Positions 8,177-17,422 of a stretch of DNA of 64,000 bases are shown in pieces (positions within the stretch are counted from its first letter, which is position 1; each line of letters opens with the position of its first letter). The DNA comes from an uncultured Oscillospiraceae bacterium. GTDB taxonomy: Bacteria; Bacillota; Clostridia; Oscillospirales; Oscillospiraceae. A model generated the notes under the pieces. The model was not told the origin of the DNA and searched no databases. It saw nothing but the letters and a program-made list of their open reading frames with translations. The DNA lies in assembly GCA_934567355.1 (NCBI GenBank), contig CAKTJC010000010.1, forward strand, positions 11,346 to 75,345, in the 5' to 3' direction. Position numbers and translations under genes: made by a program.

Positions 8177-8338
8177 TTAGATTTTCGCGTAGTCGAAAAA
8201 TTCCCGCTTCAAGCGGTCGCCCACGTTCAGTCCTTCGGGCAGCAGGGCGAGGGCAACCTGACCCTCCGCGCCGGTGCTGTCGTAGCGGATGATGGCGTAG
8301 TCGCCGGAAATATCGATCACGGTGCAGGTGTCGCTCAT
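8177..8338 (-). CDS. Small DUF3006-like protein
   Basis: A 53-residue protein with the pattern VIDISGDYAIIRYD...LALLPEGLNVGDRL, which resembles the small beta-barrel DUF3006 family in Firmicutes; function unknown. The ATG at 8338 is chosen over one 11 codons upstream because AAGGAGATG sits at the right distance. The T tract of the nifJ terminator ends just before this ribosome site, so the gene depends on read-through from nifJ or on an unseen promoter. Its stop codon lies in the inverted repeat of the neighbouring miniature element, so the element may have replaced the original end of the gene. Confidence 0.65.
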   Translation of the reverse strand: MSDTCTVIDISGDYAIIRYDSTGAEGQVALALLPEGLNVGDRLKREFFDYAKI

Positions 8339-8354
8339 GAAAACATCTCCTTGT

Positions 8355-8387
8355 AAAAATCCCTCCCCCACAAAAGCGGGGGAGGGA
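8355..8387 (-). terminator. Terminator of nifJ
   Basis: A 10-bp perfect stem (TCCCTCCCCC at 8360-8369 with 8378-8387) is followed on the minus strand by five T residues (8359-8355). It lies 22 bases after the nifJ stop. Confidence 0.85.
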
Positions 8388-8408
8388 CATATTATAGAAT
8401 GTCAGGAA

Positions 8409-11400
8409 TCAGTCCTTGTACATCTCAACCAGCTTCAGCAGGTGCTCGTAACGCTCCTTGGCGGCAGTCTCGTTCTTTGCGAACAGGACGGTTGCGCGCT
8501 CGGGGAACTCACGGGTCAGGCGGCTGTAGCGGGCTTCGTTCATCAGGAATGCCTGATAGCCATCCTTGGGTGCCTTGGAGTCCAGAGTGAACTTGCCGGT
8601 TTCCTTGGAGGGATCGAAGCGGAACATGTTCCAGTAGCCGCACTCAACAGCCTTCTTCATCTCAGCCTGGCAGTTGGTCATGCCGCCCTTGATGGAGTGC
8701 ATCTCGCAGGGAGCGTAGCCGATGATCAGGGAAGGACCATGGTAGGCCTCGGCCTCGGTGATGGCCTTGATGGTCTGAGCGGGGTTGGCGCCCATAGCCA
8801 CCTGAGCAACATAAACATAGCCGTAGCTCATGGCAATCTCAGACAGGGACTTCTTCTTGGTCTCCTTACCGGAGGCAGCAAACTGAGCAACCTGGCCGAT
8901 GTTGGAAGCCTTGGAGGCCTGTCCGCCGGTGTTGGAGTAAACCTCGGTATCGAAGACGAACACGTTGACATCCTTGTTGGAGGCCAGCACGTGGTCAACG
9001 CCGCCGAAGCCAATGTCGTATGCCCAGCCGTCGCCGCCGAAGATCCACACGGACTTCTTGGACAGATATTCCTTCTTGTTCAGAATATCCTTGACGGTAT
9101 CGCAGCACACATGAGCTTCCAGGTTGGCAACCAGCGCCTTGGTGGCAGCCTTGTTGGCTTCGCCGTCGTCATAGGTGTCCAGCCATGCCTGGCAGGCAGC
9201 CTTGCGAGCCTCGTCCTCGGTGTTTTCCATCACGGCCTTGACCTTGTTGGCCAGGGACTCACGGATGACAGCCTGTGCGGTGTACATACCCAGGCCATGC
9301 TCGGCGTTGTCTTCGAACAGGGAGTTAGCCCATGCGGGGCCGTGACCCTCGGCGTTGACAGTGTAGGGAGCAGTAGCAGCGGGGCCGCCCCAGATGGAGG
9401 AGCAACCGGTGGCGTTGGAGATGTACATCCGGTCGCCGAACAGCTGGGTCACGAGACGAGCGTAGCTGGTCTCGGCGCAGCCGGCGCAGGAGCCGGAGAA
9501 CTCCAGCAGAGGCTTGCGGAACTGGGAGCCCTTGACGGTGTTGTCCTGCATGTCCTTCTTCTCGGACACATGATCGACCATGTAGTTCCAGACTTCCTGC
9601 TCAGGCAGCTCCTGCTCCTGAGGCACCATGGTGATTGCCTGCGTGGGGCAGACACCGACGCAGACGCCACAGCCCATGCAGTCCAGGGGAGAAACGGCCA
9701 TCATGTACTTGTAAACGCCCTTGCCCTTGCCGGCCTTGACGCCCACGAGACGTGCACCGGCGGGAGCGGCAGCAGCCTCTTCCTCGGTCAGCGCGTAGGG
9801 ACGGATGGTGGCATGGGGGCAGACATAAGCACAGTTGTTGCACTGGATGCACTTGGTCTCGTCCCAGTGAGGAACGGTGACAGCGACGCCGCGCTTCTCG
9901 TAAGCGGAGGCACCCAGGGGGAACTGACCGTCGGGCAGGTCAGCAAAGGCGGAGACGGGCAGGCTGTAGCCGTCCATCTTGCCGATGGGGTTGAGAATGT
10001 TCTTGACGACCTTGACGGTGTCGGGGCGGCCTTCCAGCTGTGCCTCGGGCTTGTGATCCTCGGCGGTCGCCCAGGCGGCGGGCACGTTGATCTTCTTGTA
10101 AGCGTTGGCGCCCTGGTCGATGGCGTTCCAGTTCTTCTCGACCACGTCCATGCCCTTCTTGGCATAGGAGTGCTCGGCAGCATCCTTCATGTACTTGATG
10201 GCATCCTCGGCGGGCATGACCTTTGCCAGGGAGAAGAAGGCGGACTGCAGGATGGTGTTGGTGCGCTTGCCCATGCCGACCTTGATGGCCAGGTCGATTG
10301 CATCGATGGTGTACAGCTGGATGTTGTTCTTGGCGATGTACTGCTTGGCGGAGGCATCCAGATGATGCTCCAGCTCAGCCTCATCCCACTGGCAGTTGAT
10401 CAGGAACACGCCGCCGGGCTTGACGTCCTGGACGATCTTAAAGCCCTTGGTGATGTAGCTGGGGTTGTGGCAAGCCACGAAGTCAGCCTTGTTGATATAG
10501 TAGGGGGACTTAATGGGCTTGTCGCCGAAACGCAGGTGGGAAACGGTGACGCCGCCGGTCTTCTTGGAGTCGTACTGGAAGTAAGCCTGTACGTACTTGT
10601 CGGTGTGGTCGCCGATGATCTTGATGGAGTTCTTGTTGGCGCCAACGGTGCCATCGCCGCCCAGACCCCAGAACTTGCACTCGATGGTACCCTCGGCAGC
10701 GGTGTTGGGGGAGACCTTCTCATCCAGGGACAGGTGGGTCACATCGTCCACGATGCCGACGGTGAACTCGTTCTTGGGAGCGTCCTTTGCCAGCTCCTCA
10801 TAAATGGCAAACACGGAAGCGGGATGGGTGTCCTTGGAGCCCAGACCGTAACGGCCACCGATCACGGTGACGTCATGACGGCCGGCCTTGGCCAGAGCCA
10901 TGACCACATCCTGGTACAGGGGCTCACCCTGGGAGCCGGGCTCCTTGGTGCGGTCGAGCACAGCGATCTTCTTTGCGGTTGCGGGGATGGCAGCCAGCAG
11001 CTTCTCGGCGCTGAAGGGACGGAACAGGCGAACCTTGACCAGGCCAACCTTCTCGCCGTGGGCGTTCAGGTAGTCGATGACTTCCTCTGCCACGTCGTTG
11101 ATGGAGCCCATGGCTACGATCACGCGGTCGGCATCGGGAGCGCCGTAGTAGTTGAACAGCTGATAGTTGGTGCCCAGCTTCTCGTTGACCTTATTCATGT
11201 ACTTCTCGACGATGGCGGGCAGCGCCTGATAGTACTTGTTGGCAGCCTCACGGTGCTGGAAGAAAATGTCGTCGTTCTCATGAGAGCCGCGCATTGCGGG
11301 GCGCTCGGGGTTCAGGGAGTGCTTGCGGAATGCATCCACAGCATCCATGTCCACCATGTCCTTCAGATCGTCGTAATCCCAGATGGCAATCTTCTGGATC

Positions 11401-11936
11401 TCGTGGGAGGTACGGAAGCCGTCGAAGAAGTTGATGAAGGGAACGCGGCCTTCGATGGCTGCCAGGTGGGCAACAGCGCCCAGATCCATGACTTCCTGCA
11501 CGTTGGTCTCGCACAGCATGGCAAAGCCGGTCTGGCGGCAGGCGTACACGTCGGAATGGTCACCGAAGATGTTCAGAGCCTGGGAAGCGACGCAGCGGGC
11601 GGATACGTGGAACACGCAGGGCAGCAGCTCACCGGCGATCTTGTACATGTTGGGGATCATCAGCAGCAGACCCTGGGAGGCAGTGTAGGTGGTGGTCAGA
11701 GCACCGGCGGCCAGAGAGCCGTGGACGGTACCGGCAGCACCGGCTTCGGACTGCATCTCGACGACCTTGACGGTGTTGCCGAAGATGTTCTTGCGGCCGG
11801 CAGCGGACCACTGGTCAACATTGTCGGCCATGGGGCTGGACGGGGTAATGGGGTAGATGCCAGCGACCTCGGTAAAGGCATAACTGACGTGGGCGGCAGC
11901 AGTATTGCCGTCCATGGTTTTGAATTTTCTTGCCAA
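8409..11936 (-). CDS. nifJ: Pyruvate:ferredoxin (flavodoxin) oxidoreductase
   Basis: A 1,175-residue single-chain PFOR that oxidises pyruvate with CoA to acetyl-CoA, CO2 and reduced ferredoxin, central to clostridial fermentation. The order is a pyruvate/TPP pyrimidine domain with YPITPSSPM near the N-terminus, a transketolase C-like domain, the gamma domain (FWGLGGDGTVGANK), the 8Fe ferredoxin insert with two CxxCxxCxxxCP motifs (CIQCNNCAYVCP and CMGCGVCVGVCP), and the TPP pyrophosphate domain with GSCAGCAET, GGDGWAYDIGFGG and NTGGQ. All cluster and TPP motifs are intact. The TTG at 11936 is chosen because AGGAGG lies nine bases upstream and it yields the family's LARKFKTMDGNTAAAH start. Transcribed alone from a clear promoter. 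Confidence 0.97.
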   Translation of the reverse strand: MARKFKTMDGNTAAAHVSYAFTEVAGIYPITPSSPMADNVDQWSAAGRKNIFGNTVKVVEMQSEAGAAGTVHGSLAAGALTTTYTASQGLLLMIPNMYKIAGELLPCVFHVSARCVASQALNIFGDHSDVYACRQTGFAMLCETNVQEVMDLGAVAHLAAIEGRVPFINFFDGFRTSHEIQKIAIWDYDDLKDMVDMDAVDAFRKHSLNPERPAMRGSHENDDIFFQHREAANKYYQALPAIVEKYMNKVNEKLGTNYQLFNYYGAPDADRVIVAMGSINDVAEEVIDYLNAHGEKVGLVKVRLFRPFSAEKLLAAIPATAKKIAVLDRTKEPGSQGEPLYQDVVMALAKAGRHDVTVIGGRYGLGSKDTHPASVFAIYEELAKDAPKNEFTVGIVDDVTHLSLDEKVSPNTAAEGTIECKFWGLGGDGTVGANKNSIKIIGDHTDKYVQAYFQYDSKKTGGVTVSHLRFGDKPIKSPYYINKADFVACHNPSYITKGFKIVQDVKPGGVFLINCQWDEAELEHHLDASAKQYIAKNNIQLYTIDAIDLAIKVGMGKRTNTILQSAFFSLAKVMPAEDAIKYMKDAAEHSYAKKGMDVVEKNWNAIDQGANAYKKINVPAAWATAEDHKPEAQLEGRPDTVKVVKNILNPIGKMDGYSLPVSAFADLPDGQFPLGASAYEKRGVAVTVPHWDETKCIQCNNCAYVCPHATIRPYALTEEEAAAAPAGARLVGVKAGKGKGVYKYMMAVSPLDCMGCGVCVGVCPTQAITMVPQEQELPEQEVWNYMVDHVSEKKDMQDNTVKGSQFRKPLLEFSGSCAGCAETSYARLVTQLFGDRMYISNATGCSSIWGGPAATAPYTVNAEGHGPAWANSLFEDNAEHGLGMYTAQAVIRESLANKVKAVMENTEDEARKAACQAWLDTYDDGEANKAATKALVANLEAHVCCDTVKDILNKKEYLSKKSVWIFGGDGWAYDIGFGGVDHVLASNKDVNVFVFDTEVYSNTGGQASKASNIGQVAQFAASGKETKKKSLSEIAMSYGYVYVAQVAMGANPAQTIKAITEAEAYHGPSLIIGYAPCEMHSIKGGMTNCQAEMKKAVECGYWNMFRFDPSKETGKFTLDSKAPKDGYQAFLMNEARYSRLTREFPERATVLFAKNETAAKERYEHLLKLVEMYKD

Positions 11937-11976
11937 AATGAAATACCTCCTAAAGTATTCAGATTTTGTCGCATAC

Positions 11977-12005
11977 ATTCTACCATCTTCGAGCCATTTT
12001 GTAAA
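11977..12005 (-). promoter_or_regulatory. Promoter of nifJ
   Basis: TTTACA (12005-12000), 17 bp, TAGAAT (11982-11977) on the minus strand, 41 bases ahead of the TTG start. Confidence 0.7.
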
Positions 12006-12184
12006 GCCGGATTTCTATTTTACTATGTAAAATCTTGTGGAAATTTCCGGCGCCGTCCTATGATAAACGTATAATCTCGCCGGAAAGCTTCCATTCTATC
12101 CCGGAAATTACCCCAAAGGGGATTGTAATTTTATGGCAAATCAGGTAAACTGATGTTATACAATCATAGAGAAGGGGTGGACAG

Positions 12185-13702
12185 ATGATTTGCAGCGTCC
12201 GCACCATGTGCATTCGTGGTATTTTGGGCAATGTGGTCACCGCAGAGGCGTATATCTCCAACGGCATGCCCGGCTTTGAGATCGTGGGGCTGCCGGACGC
12301 CGCCGTAAAGGAGGCGCGTGAGCGCGTCCGGGCGGCGGTGAAGAGCAGCGGTATGACCTTCCCGGTCAGCCGGATCACGGTGAATCTGGCGCCGGCCAGT
12401 CTGAAAAAATCCGGCACCCATTTTGACCTGCCGATCCTGCTGGCGATTCTGGCAGCCTCCGGCCAGGTGCGCAGACCCAGACCGGACTGCGCCTTCCTGG
12501 GCGAGGTGGCGCTGGACGGCACGGTGCGCCGGGTATCCGGCGTGCTGCCCATGGTGCTGGCTGCCAAGCGGGAGGGGATCCGGCATGTGTTCGTCCCGGC
12601 GGAGAACGCCGCCGAGGCGACCCTCGCCCACGGCCCCGCCATCTACCCCATTTCAAATGTCCGCCAGCTGGCCGACGGACTGAACGGCGAGCTCCAGCTG
12701 CACGAGGAGCCTATCTGGGTTCCCGGCAGCGAGACAACGCCCCAGCTGGACTTCAAGGACGTCCTGGGACAGGAGAAGGTGAAGCGCGCGCTGGAGGTCG
12801 CCGCCGCAGGCGGGCACAACGTGCTGCTCATCGGCCCTCCCGGCTCCGGCAAGAGCATGCTCAGCAAGCGCCTGCCCTCCATCCTGCCGGATATGACCTG
12901 GGAAGAGCAGCTGGAGGTGACCCAGGTCTATTCCGTTCTGGGGCTGCTCAGCGACCGGCATCCGCTGGTTTCCCGCCGCCCCTTCCGCGCCCCGCACCAC
13001 ACGGTTTCCAATGCCGGGCTTGTCGGCGGCGGCAGCAACCCGCAGCCGGGGGAGATCTCCATGGCGCACAAGGGCGTTCTCTTTCTGGACGAGCTGCCGG
13101 AATTCCGCAAGGACAGTCTGGATTTGATGCGTCAGCCCCTGGAGGACGGTAAGGTTACCATTTCCCGGGTGTCCGGCACGGTGACATATCCGGCGGAATT
13201 TATGATGGTGTGCGCCATGAATCCCTGCAAATGCGGCTGGTACGGCGACCCCAGCGGCCGGTGCCATTGCAGCCAGGCGGCGGTGGAGGCCTACCAGAGC
13301 CGGATCTCCGGCCCCATGCTGGACAGGATCGACATTGTGGTGGAGGTCACCGCCGTGCAGTATGAGGATCTGCGCGCCCGCGCCGAGGGGGAGCCGTCCT
13401 CCGCCGTCAAGGCACGGGTGGATGCCGCCCGCACCATCCAGAACCGCCGCTTCAGCACCAGCGGCATGTGCAATGCCCGGATGGGGCCACAGGAAATGCG
13501 CAGCTACTGCGCCCTGGATGCGGATGCCGAAGAGCTGATGAAGCTGGCATATGAGAGCATGGGGCTCACCGCTCGCAGCTACGACCGCATCATCCGCGTC
13601 GCCCGCACCGTCGCCGACCTGGACGGCAGCCCGGATATTCAGGCACCGCATATCGCCGAGGCAATTCAGTACCGCTCCGTGCGCATCGGCAATCGGGGCT
13701 AG
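12185..13702 (+). CDS. comM: YifB/ComM-family Mg-chelatase-like AAA+ ATPase
   Basis: A 505-residue hexameric helicase-type ATPase; ComM promotes branch migration during integration of transformed DNA. An N-terminal ChlI-like domain (about 1-165, GLPDAAVKEARERVR and NLAPASLKKSG) precedes the AAA+ core with Walker A GPPGSGKS (217-224), Walker B LFLDELPEF (299-307), a zinc-ribbon-like stretch CKCGWYGDPSGRCHC and the C-terminal Mg_chelatase_C domain. Length is typical. The ATG at 12185 has GAAGGGGTGG upstream. It is divergent from nifJ and followed by a palindromic repeat, so it is a single-gene unit. No other competence genes are nearby. Confidence 0.93.
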   Translation: MICSVRTMCIRGILGNVVTAEAYISNGMPGFEIVGLPDAAVKEARERVRAAVKSSGMTFPVSRITVNLAPASLKKSGTHFDLPILLAILAASGQVRRPRPDCAFLGEVALDGTVRRVSGVLPMVLAAKREGIRHVFVPAENAAEATLAHGPAIYPISNVRQLADGLNGELQLHEEPIWVPGSETTPQLDFKDVLGQEKVKRALEVAAAGGHNVLLIGPPGSGKSMLSKRLPSILPDMTWEEQLEVTQVYSVLGLLSDRHPLVSRRPFRAPHHTVSNAGLVGGGSNPQPGEISMAHKGVLFLDELPEFRKDSLDLMRQPLEDGKVTISRVSGTVTYPAEFMMVCAMNPCKCGWYGDPSGRCHCSQAAVEAYQSRISGPMLDRIDIVVEVTAVQYEDLRARAEGEPSSAVKARVDAARTIQNRRFSTSGMCNARMGPQEMRSYCALDADAEELMKLAYESMGLTARSYDRIIRVARTVADLDGSPDIQAPHIAEAIQYRSVRIGNRG

Positions 13703-13727
13703 GCGAATTCCGGCGTGAAATATCCTT

Positions 13728-13890
13728 GGGAACCTCTGATTAAATCGTCTTCGGCTGGGCGGCGAATCTTTTGCCCCATCCGCGCAGTTCTGAAAGTGGG
13801 AAATACACAAAGTATTCCGGTGCTTTCGGAACTTTCGGCTGAGACAAAATCTTCCGCCGCCAGCTCTTGCCGATTTAATCAGAGCTTCCC
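13728..13890. repeat. 165-bp palindromic repeat, copy B (inverted relative to A)
   Basis: The copy begins GGGAACCTCTGATTAAATCG and ends CGATTTAATCAGAGCTTCCC, nearly perfect inverted ends. Its reverse complement aligns with copies A and C. It fills most of the comM-thiI gap, and its right end touches the -35 box of the thiI promoter. Confidence 0.85.
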
Positions 13891-13919
13891 TTGCAAAGTG
13901 GGAAAAGAATCATTATAAT
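13891..13919 (+). promoter_or_regulatory. Promoter of the thiI operon
   Basis: TTGCAA (13891-13896), 17 bp, perfect TATAAT (13914-13919). The -35 box begins at the base following the repeat's terminal CCC, so the repeat sets the upstream context of this promoter. Confidence 0.75.
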
Positions 13920-13963
13920 GGTTGTTGCAAATTCAGTGTTTATTTTTTGGAAAGGGAAAACAG

Positions 13964-15154
13964 ATGAACGAAATTTTTTTGATGAAGCTGGGGGAAATCG
14001 TCCTCAAGGGCGGCAACAAGCGCCAGTTTGAGAGCCGCCTGCGCCAGAATGTCCGGCGGAGAATGAAGCATTACGGCAATTTCGATGTGTATATCATGCA
14101 GTCCACGGTATATGTGGAGCCTCAGGACGAAATGGCGGATTTGGAGGGTGCATGGGAAGCCTGCCACAGCATTTTCGGCGTGGTGTCCCTGTGCCGCTGC
14201 CGCCCCTGCGAAAAGAATCTGGATGCTATTTTTGATGCCTGTGAAGCCTACCTGGGGGATGATTTGGACAGCGCCAAATCCTTTAAGGTGGAGTCCAAGC
14301 GCTCTGATAAGCAGTTCCCTCTGAATTCCATTGCCATCTCTCAGGAGATCGGCGGGCGGCTGGCGGAGGCACATCCCAATTGCCTGGTGGATGTCCATCA
14401 CCCGGAATACACCGTGTATGTGGAGGTGCGGGATCTGGCGGCCTATGTCCACGATCCTGCGGAGCCGGGCGCGGGCGGCCTGCCCACCGGCGTGGGCGGT
14501 AGAGCCATGTGCCTGCTCTCCGGCGGCATCGATTCCCCGGTGGCGGCCTATATGATCGCCAAGCGGGGCGTGGAAGTGGAGGCGGTACATTTCTTCTCCT
14601 ATCCCTATACCTCCCAGCTGGCCAAGGACAAGGTGCTGGAGCTGGCGCGGCTGGTCACCCGCTATTCCGGGCGGATGACCGTCAACGTGGTTCCCTTCAC
14701 CGAGATTCAGGAGGCCATCCGGGACAACTGCCCGGAGGAATTCTTCACCCTCATCATGCGCCGCTTTATGATGGAGATTTCCGCCGCCCTGGCCAAGCAG
14801 GATGGCTGCGGTGCCCTGGTCACCGGCGAAAACCTGGGGCAGGTGGCCTCCCAGACCATGGAAGCCATGGCGGTCACCGGTGCCGTGGTGGATATTCCTG
14901 TGTTCATGCCTCTGGTGGGCATGGATAAAGAAGAGATCGTTACCATCGCCCGGAAAATCGGCACCATGGAGACCTCCATCCTGCCCTATGAGGACTGCTG
15001 CACCGTCTTTACTCCCAAACACCCCAAAACCAAGCCCACCCTGGGGCAGGTGGTTTATGCCGAACGGAACCTGAACCGGCAGGAGCTGATCGACCGGGCG
15101 CTGGCAGGCGTAGAGAAGATCAAGGTGGCCTATCATGACGACGCTCTGCTGTGA
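13964..15154 (+). CDS. thiI: tRNA 4-thiouridine synthase
   Basis: A 396-residue ThiI that adenylates U8 of tRNA and transfers sulfur to make s4U; in some bacteria it also serves thiazole synthesis. An N-terminal ferredoxin-like and THUMP domain (about 1-165) precedes the PP-loop ATPase domain with SGGIDS at 186-191. A CC pair at 345-346 matches the region of the catalytic disulfide cysteine. There is no C-terminal rhodanese domain, as is usual in Firmicutes, where a cysteine desulfurase supplies sulfur; no such gene is adjacent. The ATG at 13964 has AAAGGG upstream. First gene of an operon, overlapping the next by 20 bp. Confidence 0.95.
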   Translation: MNEIFLMKLGEIVLKGGNKRQFESRLRQNVRRRMKHYGNFDVYIMQSTVYVEPQDEMADLEGAWEACHSIFGVVSLCRCRPCEKNLDAIFDACEAYLGDDLDSAKSFKVESKRSDKQFPLNSIAISQEIGGRLAEAHPNCLVDVHHPEYTVYVEVRDLAAYVHDPAEPGAGGLPTGVGGRAMCLLSGGIDSPVAAYMIAKRGVEVEAVHFFSYPYTSQLAKDKVLELARLVTRYSGRMTVNVVPFTEIQEAIRDNCPEEFFTLIMRRFMMEISAALAKQDGCGALVTGENLGQVASQTMEAMAVTGAVVDIPVFMPLVGMDKEEIVTIARKIGTMETSILPYEDCCTVFTPKHPKTKPTLGQVVYAERNLNRQELIDRALAGVEKIKVAYHDDALL

Positions 15155-15602
15155 AGTCCTGTCCGCGCTGGCGGGGAAGACCCTGGTCACCGCCGAAAGC
15201 TGCACCGGCGGCGGCATCGGCGCGGCGCTGACCGCCGTGCCCGGAAGCTCCAATGTGTATAAGGGCGGCATCATCAGCTATACCAACTGGGTCAAGCATC
15301 ACCTTTTGGGGGTTGATGAAGGGCTGCTGGAAACGGTGGGCGCGGTCAGCGCCCCCGTGGCGGAAGCCATGGCAAGAGGGGCGCGGGAAGCCCTGCAAGC
15401 GGATGTTGCCGTGTCAGTTACCGGTCTGGCCGGCCCCGGCGGGGACGAATTCGGGAACCCCGTGGGAACAGTGTTTATTGGCTATTGTGATGAAAGCATC
15501 GTCCTTTCCCGGCATTTCTGCTTCCCTGGTGACCGGGAGACCATGCGTCAGGCCGCCATTGAAGCGGCATTGGACATCGTATTAGAACAAAATCACGGAT
15601 AA
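15135..15602 (+). CDS. pncC: CinA C-terminal-type NMN amidohydrolase
   Basis: A 155-residue stand-alone CinA C-terminal domain, which deamidates nicotinamide mononucleotide to nicotinate mononucleotide in pyridine nucleotide recycling. The family pattern is complete: [18 protein letters not shown], then a [11 protein letters not shown] segment, [12 protein letters not shown], and GTVFIGYCD. There is no N-terminal MoaB-like domain, so this is the short form. The start lies inside thiI, giving a 20-bp overlap and likely coupling. Confidence 0.92.
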   Translation: MTTLCCEVLSALAGKTLVTAESCTGGGIGAALTAVPGSSNVYKGGIISYTNWVKHHLLGVDEGLLETVGAVSAPVAEAMARGAREALQADVAVSVTGLAGPGGDEFGNPVGTVFIGYCDESIVLSRHFCFPGDRETMRQAAIEAALDIVLEQNHG

Positions 15603-15623
15603 TATTTTTACGGAGAACACAAC

Positions 15624-16100
15624 ATGGAAAAAATAACCAGCTTTACCATTGACCATATCAAATTACAGCCCGGCCTTTACGTCTCCCGCAAGGATAAGGT
15701 GGGCACCGAAACCGTCACCACCTTTGACCTGCGCCTGACCAGCCCCAACGAGGAGCCGGTGATGAACACCGCCGAGGTGCATACCATTGAGCATCTGGCG
15801 GCCACCTATCTGCGCAACGAGCCCCGGTGGAAGGACAGGGTGCTCTATTTCGGCCCCATGGGCTGCCGCACCGGCTTCTATCTGCTGCTGGCGGGGGATT
15901 ACACTTCCCAGGATGTTTTGCCCCTGGTGCTGGACTGCTTCCGCTTCATCCGGGACTATCAGGGCGATGTGCCCGGTGCATCCCCCAAGGACTGCGGCAA
16001 CTACCTGGACATGAACCTGGGGATGGCAAATTTCTGGGGCAGGCGATACGCCGCTCTGCTGGAGCATATCACCCCCGACCGGCTGATTTACCCGGAGTGA
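15624..16100 (+). CDS. luxS: S-ribosylhomocysteine lyase
   Basis: A 158-residue LuxS that cleaves S-ribosylhomocysteine to homocysteine and the AI-2 precursor DPD. The metal ligands are His53 and His57 in HTIEH plus Cys124 (DCGNY); catalytic Glu56 and Cys81 (GPMGC) are present, so it should be active. The substrate is made by the nucleosidase encoded two genes downstream, giving the complete two-step Pfs/LuxS branch of the activated methyl cycle in one operon. The ATG at 15624 has ACGGAGAA upstream. Confidence 0.96.
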   Translation: MEKITSFTIDHIKLQPGLYVSRKDKVGTETVTTFDLRLTSPNEEPVMNTAEVHTIEHLAATYLRNEPRWKDRVLYFGPMGCRTGFYLLLAGDYTSQDVLPLVLDCFRFIRDYQGDVPGASPKDCGNYLDMNLGMANFWGRRYAALLEHITPDRLIYPE

Positions 16101-16166
16101 GAACTTCAAAAGTGGACATTCAGAACGGATAGTTATAATTTCGGAAAGTCAGCAAGGAGGAGAGAC

Positions 16167-16628
16167 ATGGAGAAATCAGAACTGACGGCGATTTTTGAAA
16201 AATACTGCCAAAAGCTGCGAATCGTCCCGGATTGGGACGTGAAGCTGGAATTTGTGGATGACCCATCCTGGCGGAAAACCGGGGATTTCAAGGTTGACTG
16301 CGATGATAAAAAGGCGGTGTTCCTGCTGAACATCGCCAATCCCAGGCAGGAGAATCCGGAGGAGGTCATTTGCCACGAGCTGATGCACCTGAAAATGTAC
16401 CCCCTTGACCAGGTGACGGAATCCTTGATTGTCAATGCCTTCGAGGAGGGCAGCCCGGCCAGCAATTTTGCCTATCAGCAGTTCTTCACCGCCCTGGAGC
16501 AGACGGTGGAGGAGCTGGCGAAGTGCTTCCTGCTGGAGTTCGGCGACAACCGGGAGCTGTCCTTTGGCCGCTGTAAGGGGAAGAAATCCTTTAACGAACT
16601 GTATGATGGTTTGAAAAGTATCAAATGA
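16167..16628 (+). CDS. Small zincin-like protein of unknown function
   Basis: A 153-residue cytoplasmic protein without signal peptide. It carries HELMH at 70-74, a minimal HExxH zinc-binding motif in the usual helix (EEVICHELMHLKMYPLD), preceded by a strand-rich domain. A possible third ligand lies in the EEGS or EQTVEEL helices. It resembles small SprT/WSS-like or ImmA-like metallopeptidase folds but I cannot place it in a family. It lies between luxS and the nucleosidase gene with 66- and 13-base gaps and an AAGGAGGAGAG site. A possible -10 TATAAT (16134-16139) ahead of it may allow independent expression. Peptidase activity is inference from the motif only. Confidence 0.72.
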   Translation: MEKSELTAIFEKYCQKLRIVPDWDVKLEFVDDPSWRKTGDFKVDCDDKKAVFLLNIANPRQENPEEVICHELMHLKMYPLDQVTESLIVNAFEEGSPASNFAYQQFFTALEQTVEELAKCFLLEFGDNRELSFGRCKGKKSFNELYDGLKSIK

Positions 16629-16641
16629 TAGGAGAGATTCC

Positions 16642-17352
16642 ATGACAAAACTGGGAATTATCGGTGCCATGCAGGAGGAAATTGAAACCCTGCTGCACCT
16701 GATGGAAAACAAAACGGAAAAGGAAATTGCAGGCAGTGTCTTCCATGACGGCATTCTGGAAGGACTGCCTGTGACGGTGGTGCAGTGCGGCATCGGCAAG
16801 GTCAATGCGGCGCTGTGTACCCAAATCCTGTGTGACCTCTTCGGCGTGACCCACCTGGTCAACACCGGCATTGCAGGCTCTTTGTGCAATGACCTGGACA
16901 TTGGCGATATGGTGGTCAGCCAGGATGCCATGTACCATGATGTGGATGCCGTGGCCTTCGGCTATCCCATGGGCAAGGTGCCGGGAATGAACGTCACCGC
17001 TTTCCCCGCGGACGAAACCATGATTGCCTATGCCTTTGCGGCGGCGGAAAAGGTGAACCCCGGCCACACCAAGATTGGCCGGGTAGCCAGCGGCGACCAG
17101 TTTGTAGCCAGCAGGGAAGTGAAGGACAGGATCGTATCCATCACTCACGCACTGTGCACCGAGATGGAGGGCACAGCCATTGCCCAGACGGCTTACCGCA
17201 ACCGGCTCCCCTTCGTTATTCTCCGTGCCATTTCCGACAAGGCGGACGACAGCACCCACATGGATTACCCCACCTTTGAATCCATCGCCGCCCACCGCTG
17301 CGCCGCCGTCACGCAGACCCTGGCAAAGCACCTGAAAGAAGCACAGGAGTAA
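16642..17352 (+). CDS. mtnN: 5'-methylthioadenosine/S-adenosylhomocysteine nucleosidase
   Basis: A 236-residue MTA/SAH nucleosidase that removes adenine from SAH, MTA and 5'-deoxyadenosine. The family hallmarks are present: GIIGAMQEEIETL at the start (Glu12 region), GVTHLVNTGIAGS, CTEMEGTAIAQ with the ribose-binding Glu, and ISDKADDS with the catalytic Asp. Length is standard. Start ATG follows GATAGGAGAG by a proper distance. It ends the thiI operon at a hairpin and supplies S-ribosylhomocysteine to LuxS. Confidence 0.96.
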   Translation: MTKLGIIGAMQEEIETLLHLMENKTEKEIAGSVFHDGILEGLPVTVVQCGIGKVNAALCTQILCDLFGVTHLVNTGIAGSLCNDLDIGDMVVSQDAMYHDVDAVAFGYPMGKVPGMNVTAFPADETMIAYAFAAAEKVNPGHTKIGRVASGDQFVASREVKDRIVSITHALCTEMEGTAIAQTAYRNRLPFVILRAISDKADDSTHMDYPTFESIAAHRCAAVTQTLAKHLKEAQE

Positions 17353-17377
17353 CCATCTGCCTATCAATAATAATTGA

Positions 17378-17402
17378 GGCTGCCGCATTTTTTGCGGCAG
17401 CC
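17378..17402. terminator. Bidirectional terminator between convergent genes
   Basis: A 10-bp perfect stem (GGCTGCCGCA at 17378-17387 with 17393-17402) and a T5 loop lie between mtnN and the convergent acetyltransferase gene. Confidence 0.75.
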
Positions 17403-17422
17403 ATTTTCCACAGCAGATCCGG

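Larger units (their letters stand above)
7861..8183. mobile_element. Outer miniature inverted-repeat element with another element nested inside
   Basis: The ends are 25-bp inverted repeats (7861-7885 and 8159-8183) matching at 23 of 25 positions, with core TGTCTCAAAAT, a terminus type common to several IS families. No transposase is inside. The interior holds a complete copy of the window's 165-bp repeat (7919-8086) and a 16-bp perfect hairpin (8087-8132). Without the inner copy the outer element would be about 155 bp, so the smaller repeat probably inserted into it. The right inverted repeat contains the TAA stop of the following minus-strand gene. The 7824-8176 interval has no other gene. 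Confidence 0.65.

Noticed and set aside
8322..12074. A 1,250-codon open frame on the plus strand opposite nifJ
   Set aside because: It is the antisense of a complete PFOR gene, with valine, glycine and leucine-rich composition typical of a shadow frame, and shows no domain.
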